Shown here: positions 14,889-24,303 of the stretch, piece by piece
Numbering within the stretch: position 1 is the first letter of the stretch
Layout: the number at the start of each line of letters is the position of its first letter
From: a virus
Direction: 5' to 3' (one strand)
DNA length: 63,434 nt
Virus record (IMG/VR): IMGVR_UViG_3300020446_000010
Span: 1-63,434 of that record
Notes under the pieces: model-generated
What the model saw: only the letters and a program-made list of their open reading frames with translations
The model's database searches: none
What the model was told of the DNA's origin: nothing
Translations under genes and position numbers: made by a program

Positions 14889-17800
14889 ATGGCAAAGACG
14901 CTCTTACATTCATCGAAATATACTGTTGATAAAGCAACAAACTCTATACAGTATAAAGGTAACATTGGATTAGAAAGAATACTTCTTATAACAAACGTTA
15001 CCGCAAATAAAGTTGTATATCAATTTAACGACCCTTTACTAGGAGGGGAAGTCTTCTATCTTAATCAAGATGACGAAAGCACATTACAATTAACTAAAGA
15101 TTTAAGTACAGATGCTGACATCACCGCTAACGATGTTTACCAGTTTTTCTACGATGCTAATGAAGTTCACTTCTCCCCCGATGAGAGCTTGTTAGACCCA
15201 GTAAGTAAGTTAAGAGTGTCAAACCCTGAAAACTTAGTTGATACAGATTTTGAATATGGATTGCAGTCAACTAAATGGGAAACTATACAAACAGTTAATA
15301 ATATCCCAACTGTTTATTCTAGTTCTGGTGATTCCCCGCTAGAAGGTGTTTTATCTGTAGAAGCTATTGATGGTTCAAAACAAGTTAAAGTTACATGTAA
15401 CACCCCACACAACCTCAACATTGGAGACCCTGTTTCAGTACAAGGTGTTATTGATTATCAAGCTGAAGGTTATTTTGTTGTATCAGGAGTTGCTGATGCA
15501 TTAATATTTTTCTTTGAAATAGATGTTGTTGCATCAACCACAGGTGACATATCTGGGTCATATACTTCTATTGTTCCAGCTAAATTTTTTGAAGGCGCTC
15601 CTTTAAATATAAACACATCTTCTGGAGCAAAAACAGATGAAAAATCTCCCAGTAAAATAGAGGTTACAACAGACGCTACACATGGATTTACTGCGGGCAC
15701 AAAGTTGTATTTAAGAAACACAATAGGACCAAAAAAATTAGTAATAACTGACCCAACTGCAACAGCTCCTGACGGAAGACCTTTTGTAGATACAGATGCC
15801 TTTTTTACAATAGACAATGTAATAGATGCAACGGCTAGCTCAGGAAGACCTAGTTTTCAAGAAAAACCAGTTATTGCTTATGACTGGGAAAGCACACACA
15901 CTACATATTTAGAAACTGCTGCTATAGACGCTGCAAATAACAGAATTACTTGGACAGGACACCAAATGCAAAGTAAGTTTTGTGTTATATTTAATACACC
16001 TAGATATGGAGACCAAAATTTAAACACTGTTGATGGAACAATCTTTTTTGTAAAAAGAATTGACGATGATACAATAGAGTTATACAATGATGAAGCTCTT
16101 ACATCACAACACACTTTTACAACTTACACTACAGATTACGGAAAATGTAAGCTAGGATTAATTTACTTAATGACTAGAGTTGATGGATTTTACACCATGG
16201 ATGCTTACACAAGATATTATACAGAGTCAATATTCTCAGCTACTACACCATATCTGTCAACTCCTGCGAGATATTATGGGTCATACTATGATTACTTAAG
16301 AGTAGATGACCAGTTAGGCTTTGTTCCTGATGAACTTACTGTATTTAATATACAATTATATGGACAAGGTATTTATTACTACTATTATTATGTTTATCTA
16401 AGATTTGACAATGGAAATGCTTATAATGCATTATACTACAGATGGTCAAGTAATTACTCTTGGGTTAGCGCAGGTGTTCCAAGTCAAACATTAAGAGCTT
16501 CTAACGGTGAGATTTACACTGATGGCACAGGTCATTACATAAGAGTGTATCACTACTTAGGTAGTGGTTACGGATACCACTACGTGAGGATGCAAGCTAC
16601 AGGAACAGCACAAACAAATCCTGGTAACGAATTTTCTGGTTCAGACTTAATAAGCCAAACTTACGGTTTAGGAACAACGGAGCCAGACTTAATATTTGTG
16701 GCAAACACTCAGACACCTGATTTAAGTGCGAACCCTAGCTACCCTTACCAAGGTGACGGTATTGCTGACAGTTACGACCAAAACTATTCAAGGTTTGCTA
16801 CTATAAATAACAGGAACACGGCTATTATGCCATCATCCTCATATTATCAGCCATCGCAAAATGGTGCGTTTCAGGTTGAGACTTACGGTTTTGGAATGGG
16901 TGGAGGTTACAATAATGAGTCAACTCCGCAGGTGTTTTACGGTTTTGGTAGAAATTTAACGAGTGACAAAAACACTTTCTACAAATCAAATCACGGCATC
17001 CCAAATCAACAAGAGGGAACAGTTACTGTGCAAAACTATGACGCAGCTACACAAAGATTTGTGGTTCAAGATTATAGCGACCAAATTGTTGTTGGGCAGC
17101 AATTCGATGTACAAATAAATGTAGTTAATGACAACGTCTTCAGAATGGAGCTGCTTAACTTTCAGCACCCTCAATATGGATACACCATTATTACAGATGA
17201 TTACATTGATTTTCCAGACGACTTTACTGTTACGTATAGAAGAGACAATGAACTCTACAACACTGTATATATAAACAATCACAAAATTACAGCTACTTCA
17301 GAAGCAAAACTTTTGACTGAAGGTATGAATGAAACTAATCCAGAAGTTTATGCTGTAACAGAAGAAACAACAAAGTGGGGGATGTCTGGTACAAGACTAG
17401 GGCGTGACGAAACAAATCCAGACTTGATTTTATATAGAGGAGAAACATATAATTTTAATATGGATGCAGCAGTCACTGACACCTTCTATTTTACAACAGC
17501 TGACCCATCAGTAACATGGTCAAGCGGTGGTTATGATAGTGAATATACAACTGGAGTTACAGGAAGCCGTGCTACTGGAAGTGGCACCTTAGCTATAACT
17601 GTAGACGCTACTGCCCCTAATACTCTTTACTATGCCTCTGGTAGTTTGCAAACAAGAGCAGGAACTATAGCTGTAAGGGATGTAGGTACACCAATAGGAG
17701 GTACCACAAACAATACTGACTATAATTTAAATAGAGTAAATGACTCTAGGCTTTCTTTACAAGAGACGTCTAACACAGTTGCTTCTGCAACGACACAGGA

Positions 17801-20720
17801 TTTTGGAGCTCAAAATTCTAATCCTGGAACTATATCAGTTGATGCATGGACACCACTAGGGATAACTCCTACAAACGTTACTATAACAGGCGTTGAGTAT
17901 AGAGGGGATTTCTCTTCAAGAAACGAATACGTGGTAATTACGTTTGACGATGGAGACTCATACTTTATTGGACAGCAAAACGGACAAGACACTTCTAACT
18001 GGAGAGAAGAGCAGTTTTTCGGAACTAAAAACATAACATCTCTTGTAGATAGCTCAGGTAATTTTAATGTTGCTTATGCGCCTACGTCTCAAATAAACTA
18101 TGCTCCGTCAGGAATGAGTAATCATTGGGAAATTAGATTTATCGTTACTGGAGGTACTGGAGTAGTTACCTTGTCTTCTGGAGGAACTGGAGAACAAGTT
18201 TTAAATGTTTCTAGCTTAAAAGGAGCTTATGATGGCGTTTTCAGCATGGTAGAAACCAGTTCACAGAATACATTTAAAGTACAGACTGACTTTGAAATAC
18301 CAGCTAGAGAGTACGCATTCACTAGTTCAGATTGTGATTTCGCTAATCACACAATAACCTTTACGGACCCACACAATTTTGTTACAGGAGAGCTGTTAAC
18401 ATACGATAACGGTGGTAATGGAGATATGATTTCTTATGATACATCCAACAACAACACTACCGTATATGCTGTTGTAATAGATGATGTAACTGTAAAAATA
18501 TCTACAAGTGAGTTGGGTGCAGTAGACGGAGTTAGCACTACACTAATAACACAGGCAGGAACTCATAAGTTAATATCTACCAGTGTTATGAAAGGTGTTG
18601 TAGGTTCAGGAACAGTAACAGTGCAACAAGGTAAGAAAGAAGTTATTGGAAGTGGTACTAACTTTTTAACTCAGTTTAAGAAGTTTGATAAAATCTTTAT
18701 AACACAATCAGATTACACCAAACTTTACACCGTAGATAAAGTTACAGAAAACGAAAAGCTATTTGTTTTTGAAGAATTTACAGCGAGTGGTTCTGCTACT
18801 TCCTATTTCTTTATTACAGAAATGGTTTTAAGACCTGATGGATATGGATTACACTTGCCTTTTGATGGTGGTGTAAATATAACAGCGGGAACATCTCCTG
18901 ACAGTAAAATTGTAAGACAATCTAGAAAGTATTTCCGTTATCAATCTGGTAAGGGTATACAAAACTCTTTTGCTATAAACTTCAATCCCCCTAAGATAGT
19001 TAGGGATTTGATAAAATCAACAGGAACCACTGCTGCAATTAACACACAAGAAGCTCACAACCTTAGAGTTGGAGACACAATAGTTATTGAGGGTGCTGAA
19101 GTTTCTATCGGAACTAATACCTTTAATGGTGAATTTACAGTCGCAGCAGTCAACAGTCCTTTCCAATTCACGTATGAAATGTTGGATACCCCAACTCAAG
19201 CGAAAGCAGCTGGGTTCCCAACTTACCACAGAAAAAATTGGACAGACTCTTATATAAGAGCAGGAATGTTTGATGACCAAAATGGATTTTTCTATGAGTA
19301 TGATGGTCAAGCATTATATGCTGTAAGGCGTTCTTCCACAAAACAAATTGCTGGAACTGTAAACGTTAAAAGACAATCACAAATTGTAACAGGAAACGAC
19401 ACTTCATTTGTAACACAATTACAGACAGGCAACTACGTTGTTATAAGGGGGCAGAGTTATAGAATTGTAGCGATAAATTCTGACGCAAACTTTACTATAC
19501 AGCCAGCTTATAGAGGTGTAGATGCTACTAGAGTAAAAACTACAGTTACAGTAGATACAAGAGTTCCACAAACTGAATGGAATATAGATAAATGTGACGG
19601 AAAAGGATTACATGGTTATTTCCTAGACATCAACAGGATTCAGATGGCATACGCTGACTACTCTTGGTATGGTGCGGGGAAAATACGTTTTGGATTCAAA
19701 GACCAGAATGGGCACGTAAAATATGTACATGAGTTCAAGCATAACAACATCCTTAACGAATCTTACTTCCGTTCAGGTAACCTACCAGGAAGGTATGAAA
19801 TCTTAAATGGTTCAAATGCATCGACCGCACCTACGTTGTTCCACTTTGGTACATCAATCATTATGGACGGTACGTTCGACAATGACAAAGCATATTTATT
19901 TACTGCTAACTCTAAACCATTTGCATTTACAAACGGACAAAGCTTTACATTTAATTCAACAGACCAATCTTCATTCCAACAAATAACTTTAAATGGAAAT
20001 AGAGTTTGGGTGTATGCGTTTGAATGTAGTCAATCTAACGCAGAAAGCGTTTCTACTGGACTCTTAGTCACTGAGGGAAGTAGTTTACCTTCTGACACTT
20101 ATGTAACACAGGTGCAAATTGCTGGAGCACAATCTAAAATATTCACATCATATCCAGCAACTTCAACACTGCCTCCAACAAGTATTTATCCAACCATAAC
20201 AACTGGAACTACATTTACTTTTGGTGAAACAGATGTTGTTGATTTAACTAGACCAATTCCATTAATATCTGCTAGACTTGCTCCATCTGTAGATTCATCA
20301 CTTACAGGTGTTGTTGGAGAAAGAGAAATTATTAATAGAATGCAGCTTCAATTAAAACAAGCTGGTGTAACTGCAAATCAAGATGTAGAAGTATTCTTAA
20401 TCTTGAACCCTCAACCTTCTAACATGGACTTTACTAAAGTAGCATCTCCATCGTTGTCAGAGCTTATTGAGCATGACTCAGGAGATACACTAGAGGGAGG
20501 AACCGTAGTATATGCGTTGAAGGTTTCTACAGGTTCAACCGAAATTGATTTAAGTGAGCTGCTAGAACTAGGAAATTCAATCCTTGGTGGAGACAGTATA
20601 TTCCCAGCAGGTCCAGACTTGCTGACTGTTGCTGTTCAACCACAGAACTCTTCGGGTATTGACCAAAATACACCGTTTAGAGTTTCAGGGAAGCTTTCCT
20701 GGTCTGAATCACAAGCTTAA
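14889..20720 (+). CDS. Very large tail protein with repeated 'HGF/HNL' beta-domains (1943 aa)
   Basis: Begins AKTLLHSSKYTVDKATNSIQ. Throughout are short repeated beta-sandwich signatures of the type xVTTxxxHGFTxGx: CNTPHNLNIGDPV, TDATHGFTAGTKL, TDPHNFVTGELL and EAHNLRVGDTIVIEG. A Tyr-rich patch occurs near residue 490-520 (YYYYYYVYLRF and surroundings). The C-terminal ~200 residues include a conserved-looking NPQPSNMDF segment. Length and repeats indicate a virion tail protein, fibre or spike; no depolymerase catalytic signature could be identified. Confidence 0.7.
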   Translation: MAKTLLHSSKYTVDKATNSIQYKGNIGLERILLITNVTANKVVYQFNDPLLGGEVFYLNQDDESTLQLTKDLSTDADITANDVYQFFYDANEVHFSPDESLLDPVSKLRVSNPENLVDTDFEYGLQSTKWETIQTVNNIPTVYSSSGDSPLEGVLSVEAIDGSKQVKVTCNTPHNLNIGDPVSVQGVIDYQAEGYFVVSGVADALIFFFEIDVVASTTGDISGSYTSIVPAKFFEGAPLNINTSSGAKTDEKSPSKIEVTTDATHGFTAGTKLYLRNTIGPKKLVITDPTATAPDGRPFVDTDAFFTIDNVIDATASSGRPSFQEKPVIAYDWESTHTTYLETAAIDAANNRITWTGHQMQSKFCVIFNTPRYGDQNLNTVDGTIFFVKRIDDDTIELYNDEALTSQHTFTTYTTDYGKCKLGLIYLMTRVDGFYTMDAYTRYYTESIFSATTPYLSTPARYYGSYYDYLRVDDQLGFVPDELTVFNIQLYGQGIYYYYYYVYLRFDNGNAYNALYYRWSSNYSWVSAGVPSQTLRASNGEIYTDGTGHYIRVYHYLGSGYGYHYVRMQATGTAQTNPGNEFSGSDLISQTYGLGTTEPDLIFVANTQTPDLSANPSYPYQGDGIADSYDQNYSRFATINNRNTAIMPSSSYYQPSQNGAFQVETYGFGMGGGYNNESTPQVFYGFGRNLTSDKNTFYKSNHGIPNQQEGTVTVQNYDAATQRFVVQDYSDQIVVGQQFDVQINVVNDNVFRMELLNFQHPQYGYTIITDDYIDFPDDFTVTYRRDNELYNTVYINNHKITATSEAKLLTEGMNETNPEVYAVTEETTKWGMSGTRLGRDETNPDLILYRGETYNFNMDAAVTDTFYFTTADPSVTWSSGGYDSEYTTGVTGSRATGSGTLAITVDATAPNTLYYASGSLQTRAGTIAVRDVGTPIGGTTNNTDYNLNRVNDSRLSLQETSNTVASATTQDFGAQNSNPGTISVDAWTPLGITPTNVTITGVEYRGDFSSRNEYVVITFDDGDSYFIGQQNGQDTSNWREEQFFGTKNITSLVDSSGNFNVAYAPTSQINYAPSGMSNHWEIRFIVTGGTGVVTLSSGGTGEQVLNVSSLKGAYDGVFSMVETSSQNTFKVQTDFEIPAREYAFTSSDCDFANHTITFTDPHNFVTGELLTYDNGGNGDMISYDTSNNNTTVYAVVIDDVTVKISTSELGAVDGVSTTLITQAGTHKLISTSVMKGVVGSGTVTVQQGKKEVIGSGTNFLTQFKKFDKIFITQSDYTKLYTVDKVTENEKLFVFEEFTASGSATSYFFITEMVLRPDGYGLHLPFDGGVNITAGTSPDSKIVRQSRKYFRYQSGKGIQNSFAINFNPPKIVRDLIKSTGTTAAINTQEAHNLRVGDTIVIEGAEVSIGTNTFNGEFTVAAVNSPFQFTYEMLDTPTQAKAAGFPTYHRKNWTDSYIRAGMFDDQNGFFYEYDGQALYAVRRSSTKQIAGTVNVKRQSQIVTGNDTSFVTQLQTGNYVVIRGQSYRIVAINSDANFTIQPAYRGVDATRVKTTVTVDTRVPQTEWNIDKCDGKGLHGYFLDINRIQMAYADYSWYGAGKIRFGFKDQNGHVKYVHEFKHNNILNESYFRSGNLPGRYEILNGSNASTAPTLFHFGTSIIMDGTFDNDKAYLFTANSKPFAFTNGQSFTFNSTDQSSFQQITLNGNRVWVYAFECSQSNAESVSTGLLVTEGSSLPSDTYVTQVQIAGAQSKIFTSYPATSTLPPTSIYPTITTGTTFTFGETDVVDLTRPIPLISARLAPSVDSSLTGVVGEREIINRMQLQLKQAGVTANQDVEVFLILNPQPSNMDFTKVASPSLSELIEHDSGDTLEGGTVVYALKVSTGSTEIDLSELLELGNSILGGDSIFPAGPDLLTVAVQPQNSSGIDQNTPFRVSGKLSWSESQA

Positions 20721-20721
20721 T

Positions 20722-20943
20722 ATGAATTTAATAAGAAAGATAGCTGTTGGTCCCGACTATAAGAATGCAATGCATTATGAGGTCGGGCAAAACGTTATAA
20801 AAGGAAAATACAGAATACACTCTATAGAAGAGCAAAGCGAAGGTTATATTGTGCGTATAGTGCAGGATAATGTTGTTGTTGACTGGAAAAAAGTTAACTT
20901 GCAGATGCCAGTACATATAGAGTACAATATAATATATGATTAA
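20722..20943 (+). CDS. Small conserved phage protein (73 aa)
   Basis: Starts at the ATG just after the tail gene stop (an upstream in-frame TTG is inside that gene). Features KIAVGPDYKNAMHYEVGQNV and a C-terminal beta region (YIVRIVQDNVVVDWKKV). Similar GPDYKNAMHY proteins are familiar from marine phages, function unknown. Overlaps the double-GroES gene by 8 nt. Confidence 0.65.
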   Translation: MNLIRKIAVGPDYKNAMHYEVGQNVIKGKYRIHSIEEQSEGYIVRIVQDNVVVDWKKVNLQMPVHIEYNIIYD

Positions 20944-21481
20944 GTCTATAAAACATTATATAGTAGAGCCAATCGGCGGAGAATACGTTAATGAAAAAGA
21001 TGGCATTATTGTTAATGCTGGTATTGAAAATCATAAATATGTAAATAGACTAGGTAAAGTTATTAGTAAACCAGAATTTGATAAAAGTGATTTGATGGTG
21101 GGCGATACATGTGTTGTCCACCATAATTGTTTTAGAACTTATTATGGAATGAAAGGTGAAGAAAAAAAATCTTCTGAATATTTTAGAGAAAACACTTACT
21201 TAATACCTTTAGAAAAAATATATCTTTATAAGAGAAATGAATATTGGAAACCGATACATGATTATTGTTTTGTCAAACCTGTTGATTTTGTACAGGACAC
21301 TGACATCTATGTTCCAAAAAAAGAAGAGGAACATGTGGGAATTGTAATGTATAGCAATTCTAATGAATTTAAAAAAGGTGATAAAGTTGCATTTAAAAAA
21401 AATAGAGAATACGAATTTGAAATAAATGACGAAAAACTTTATAGGATGAAAAATAAAGATATTGTAATAAAATTTAATTGA
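20936..21481 (+). CDS. Tandem double GroES-like protein
   Basis: 181 residues that read as two GroES-type domains in a row. Domain 1 (about 3-95): KHYIVEPIGG, a mobile-loop-like KDGIIVNAG, RLGKVISKP, MVGDTCVVHHN and terminal TYLIPLEKIYLYK. Domain 2 (about 104-181): HDYCFVKPVDF, TDIYVPKKEE, HVGIVMYS, FKKGDKVAFKK and terminal LYRMKNKDIVIKF. The order of strands and the GD turn match GroES in both halves. This is distinct from the single-domain GroES at 5800. It sits between tail and terminase genes, so it could be a head- or tail-assembly co-chaperonin analogous in role to T4 gp31. That role is an inference. Confidence 0.6.
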   Translation: MIKSIKHYIVEPIGGEYVNEKDGIIVNAGIENHKYVNRLGKVISKPEFDKSDLMVGDTCVVHHNCFRTYYGMKGEEKKSSEYFRENTYLIPLEKIYLYKRNEYWKPIHDYCFVKPVDFVQDTDIYVPKKEEEHVGIVMYSNSNEFKKGDKVAFKKNREYEFEINDEKLYRMKNKDIVIKFN

Positions 21482-21482
21482 G

Positions 21483-21716
21483 ATGGCAAAAGAAGCTGTA
21501 AGCATTAAGTCGAATGGACTTAGAAATGAATTGAAGGAGATACGTAAAAGTATCGACAAACTTACTAACGCTATTATAGCACAAACACACAAACCCGATG
21601 AAAGGAATTTATATTTTAGCTGCGACCCTAATGATGATGGGGGGATGTGGCGTACAAACACAACATGCGAATGCGAGTGCTGCTCAGATGAAAATGATGA
21701 ACACAGAGAAGTTTAA
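21483..21716 (+). CDS. Small protein with Cys-rich C-terminus (77 aa)
   Basis: Starts one base after the double-GroES stop. It has a short coiled coil (RNELKEIRKSIDKLTNAI) and then a Cys-rich tail with Cys at about residues 47, 62, 64, 66 and 67 (TTCECECCSDENDE), a possible zinc or Fe-S site. The last 119 nt also encode, in another frame, the start of a lipoprotein-like ORF (21598). Both frames look plausible. Confidence 0.55.
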   Translation: MAKEAVSIKSNGLRNELKEIRKSIDKLTNAIIAQTHKPDERNLYFSCDPNDDGGMWRTNTTCECECCSDENDEHREV

Positions 21717-21825
21717 AGAGCTTACAAAAGATGTAGACAGGAATAATCCGCACGAAGTTAAGTTAGCACAAGCATTATGGACAGAAATGAGAAAGAAGCA
21801 ATCGAAGATAAAATTAGAAGAGTAA
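21598..21825 (+). CDS. Small lipoprotein-like protein nested in the preceding gene (75 aa)
   Basis: N-terminus MKGIYILAATLMMMGGCG is a good type-II signal peptide with lipobox MGGC (Cys17), followed by a Gln/Ala/Asn/Ser-rich linker and a charged helix. It begins inside the 77-aa gene (+1 frame relation) and overlaps the next gene by 49 nt. A nested lipoprotein recalls outer-membrane spanins (Rz1-like), but the host gene lacks a membrane segment. Coding status is moderately supported. Confidence 0.45.
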   Translation: MKGIYILAATLMMMGGCGVQTQHANASAAQMKMMNTEKFKELTKDVDRNNPHEVKLAQALWTEMRKKQSKIKLEE

Positions 21826-22082
21826 TATCAGCTGGTGAAAAAGCTGTAGACGAACTAATTAAGGTTGCTGAAGAAAAAATAATAACAGGAGATAAAGATG
21901 ATGATTTAGCGGCAGACAGATTAAAAAATGCAGCTGCCACTAAAAGATTAGCTATAGAGGATGCTTTTGTTATATTGAATCGTATAGAAAACGAAAGAGA
22001 AAAGCTAGATGGCGAAGAAAAAGACGACAAAAAAGATAAAGGATTCCAAAGTTTTGCAGAGTCAAGAGGAAGGAAATCTTAA
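21777..22082 (+). CDS. Probable terminase small subunit
   Basis: 101 residues, mainly helical and highly charged (AGEKAVDELIKVAEEKI, LKNAAATKRLAIEDAFVIL, NRIENEREKLDG), with a basic C-terminal end. It overlaps the start of the large terminase by 74 nt in another frame. Size, helical make-up and position immediately before TerL fit a small terminase. No diagnostic motif is present, so the call rests on context. Confidence 0.5.
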   Translation: MDRNEKEAIEDKIRRVISAGEKAVDELIKVAEEKIITGDKDDDLAADRLKNAAATKRLAIEDAFVILNRIENEREKLDGEEKDDKKDKGFQSFAESRGRKS

Positions 22083-24300
22083 TCTAGCAGAAGTTGTTTC
22101 ATTTAGCGAAAAGATAAAAGATAAGTTTAATAAAACTAAATCTTGGAAATACGGATATAACGACAAGTATGATTTTATTGTTATATCTAAAACAGGACAG
22201 ATTGGAGAAATACTTGATATTCAAGGATTGAAAATTGCATTACCTTTGCAGCCAAAAAAGGTTTACAAAAGAAGTGCAAATAAAAAAGAACAATACTGGG
22301 AAGCAAAAGAATACCCAAAAGAACTACAAAGAATCAAGACCATATTCCAGTGGAACGAATATTCGTCTGCATTCAAAGAAGCGTGGGTTGACTACATTGA
22401 AACTGAATTTGAAAGAAGAGAGAATGGTTTTTGGTTTAAGAATAACGGTCATACTACTTATATTACTGGCACTCACTATATGTACTTGCAGTGGACCAAG
22501 ATTGATGTTGGGCTCCCAGAGTTCAGAGAATCTAATAGAATATTCTTTATCTTCTGGGAAGCGTGTAAAGCCGACAACAGGTCTTACGGAATGTGCTATC
22601 TTAAAAACAGAAGGTCTGGCTTCAGCTTTATGTCTTCATCTGAAACCGTCAATCAAGCAACAATTAGTTACGATTCACGGTTCGGGATATTGTCCAAATC
22701 TGGTGCTGATGCTAAAAAAATGTTCACAGATAAAGTTGTCCCCATATCTACAAACTACCCCTTCTTCTTCAAACCAATCCAAGACGGGATGGATAAACCG
22801 AAGACAGAACTTGCGTATAGAGTCCCCGCCTCCAAGCTTACCAGACGGAGTATCGAGGAAACAGAGCAAGTTGAAGAACTCGCAGGTCTTGACACAACTA
22901 TTGACTGGAAGAACACTGGAGATAATTCCTATGACGGTGAGAAACTTAGACTCCTTGTGCATGATGAATCTGGAAAATGGGAGCGTCCCGATAATATCCT
23001 CAACAACTGGCGTGTCACTAAAACTACCCTCAGGCTCGGACGTAGAATAGTTGGAAAGTGTATGATGGGTTCGACATCAAATGCTCTTGACAAAGGGGGT
23101 GATAATTTTAAAAAACTTTACGAAGACTCTAATGTAAATGACCGAAACTCAAATGGTCAAACAAAAAGTGGACTATATAGTTTGTTTATTCCAATGGAAT
23201 GGAATTTTGAAGGGTTTATAGACCAATATGGACAGCCAGTATTTAGAACTCCAGAAGATACAACTTTTGATATGTATGGGGATGTTATAAATCAAGGCGT
23301 TATAGATTATTGGGAAAATGAAGTGGATGCATTAAAAGGAGACCCAGATAGTTTAAATGAATTTTACAGGCAGTTTCCTAGAACAGAAAATCACGCTTTT
23401 AGAGATGAAGCGCAGAATAGTATATTTAATTTAACAAAGATATATCAGCAAATAGATTATAATGACAATATAAAAAATAAACAGTCTGTCAGAACTGGTA
23501 ACTTTGTTTGGAAAGACGGAATGAGAGATACGGAAGTTGTGTGGGTTCCTAGTGTAAAAGGAGCTTTTCATACAACATGGCTTCCAGAGCAAGGACTAAG
23601 AAACAATATTGAAAAAAGAAACGGAAAGTTCTTTCCTGGCAACGCTCACATAGGCGCATTTGGATGTGACTCTTATGACATATCAGGAACTGTTGGTGGT
23701 CAGGGTTCAAAAGGAAGTTTGCATGGTCTTACATGTTTAAATTTTGATAATGCTCCATCTAATCAGTTTTTTTTAGAATATATTGCCAGACCACAAACTG
23801 CTGAAATGTTTTATGAAAATGTTTTAATGGCTTTACATTTTTATGGCATGCCTGTTTTAGTTGAAAACAACAAACCTCGTCTTTTGTATTATTTAAAAAA
23901 TAGAGGATACAGAGGGTTTTCTGTAAACAGACCTGATAAACACAAAAATGAATTATCAAAAGCAGAAAAAGAAATAGGAGGGATACCCTCTTCAACTTCA
24001 GTTATTGCAATACATGCTGAAGCAATAGAATCCTACATTGAAAGATATGTAGGTTATGATTATGTAGGTGAGTTTAGAGATGCTGATGTGCCAGGGAAAA
24101 TGTTCTTTAACAGGACATTACTGGACTGGGCGAACTATGATATTACCAAGAGAACTAAGTTTGATGCAACCGTAAGTTCAGGTTTTGCTGTCATGGCTAC
24201 AAATAAGTATGTTGTGAAACCCCAAAATAATCGTAAGGAAATAAGTGTTAAATTTGCAAGGTATAGTAATAAAGGCGTACTAAGCTCAATCTTAAAGTAA
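22009..24300 (+). CDS. terL: Terminase large subunit
   Basis: 763 residues. The ATPase has a degenerate Walker A (LKNRRSGFSF, residues 198-207) in which the usual G-K-[ST] is not recognisable, and a clear Walker B (LRLLVHDES with Asp319/Glu320). The nuclease half begins around residue 540, with acidic FGCDSYDI (Asp554) as the likely first metal ligand. The RR-S/E-G-F pattern in place of a standard P-loop recalls terminases of crAss-like and Cellulophaga phages. It packages DNA into proheads through the portal encoded next. Confidence 0.88.
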   Translation: MAKKKTTKKIKDSKVLQSQEEGNLNLAEVVSFSEKIKDKFNKTKSWKYGYNDKYDFIVISKTGQIGEILDIQGLKIALPLQPKKVYKRSANKKEQYWEAKEYPKELQRIKTIFQWNEYSSAFKEAWVDYIETEFERRENGFWFKNNGHTTYITGTHYMYLQWTKIDVGLPEFRESNRIFFIFWEACKADNRSYGMCYLKNRRSGFSFMSSSETVNQATISYDSRFGILSKSGADAKKMFTDKVVPISTNYPFFFKPIQDGMDKPKTELAYRVPASKLTRRSIEETEQVEELAGLDTTIDWKNTGDNSYDGEKLRLLVHDESGKWERPDNILNNWRVTKTTLRLGRRIVGKCMMGSTSNALDKGGDNFKKLYEDSNVNDRNSNGQTKSGLYSLFIPMEWNFEGFIDQYGQPVFRTPEDTTFDMYGDVINQGVIDYWENEVDALKGDPDSLNEFYRQFPRTENHAFRDEAQNSIFNLTKIYQQIDYNDNIKNKQSVRTGNFVWKDGMRDTEVVWVPSVKGAFHTTWLPEQGLRNNIEKRNGKFFPGNAHIGAFGCDSYDISGTVGGQGSKGSLHGLTCLNFDNAPSNQFFLEYIARPQTAEMFYENVLMALHFYGMPVLVENNKPRLLYYLKNRGYRGFSVNRPDKHKNELSKAEKEIGGIPSSTSVIAIHAEAIESYIERYVGYDYVGEFRDADVPGKMFFNRTLLDWANYDITKRTKFDATVSSGFAVMATNKYVVKPQNNRKEISVKFARYSNKGVLSSILK

Positions 24301-24303
24301 TAT

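Noticed and set aside
21598-21825. Firm assignment of the nested lipoprotein as an outer-membrane spanin.
   Set aside because: The enclosing gene lacks a membrane helix and the locus is ~10 kb from the endolysin and holin; only the lipoprotein feature is supported.
22235-23050. 271-codon plus-strand ORF inside the terminase gene.
   Set aside because: Shadow frame: no motif, and composition unlike the phage's proteins, while the terminase frame has clear Walker B and nuclease motifs.
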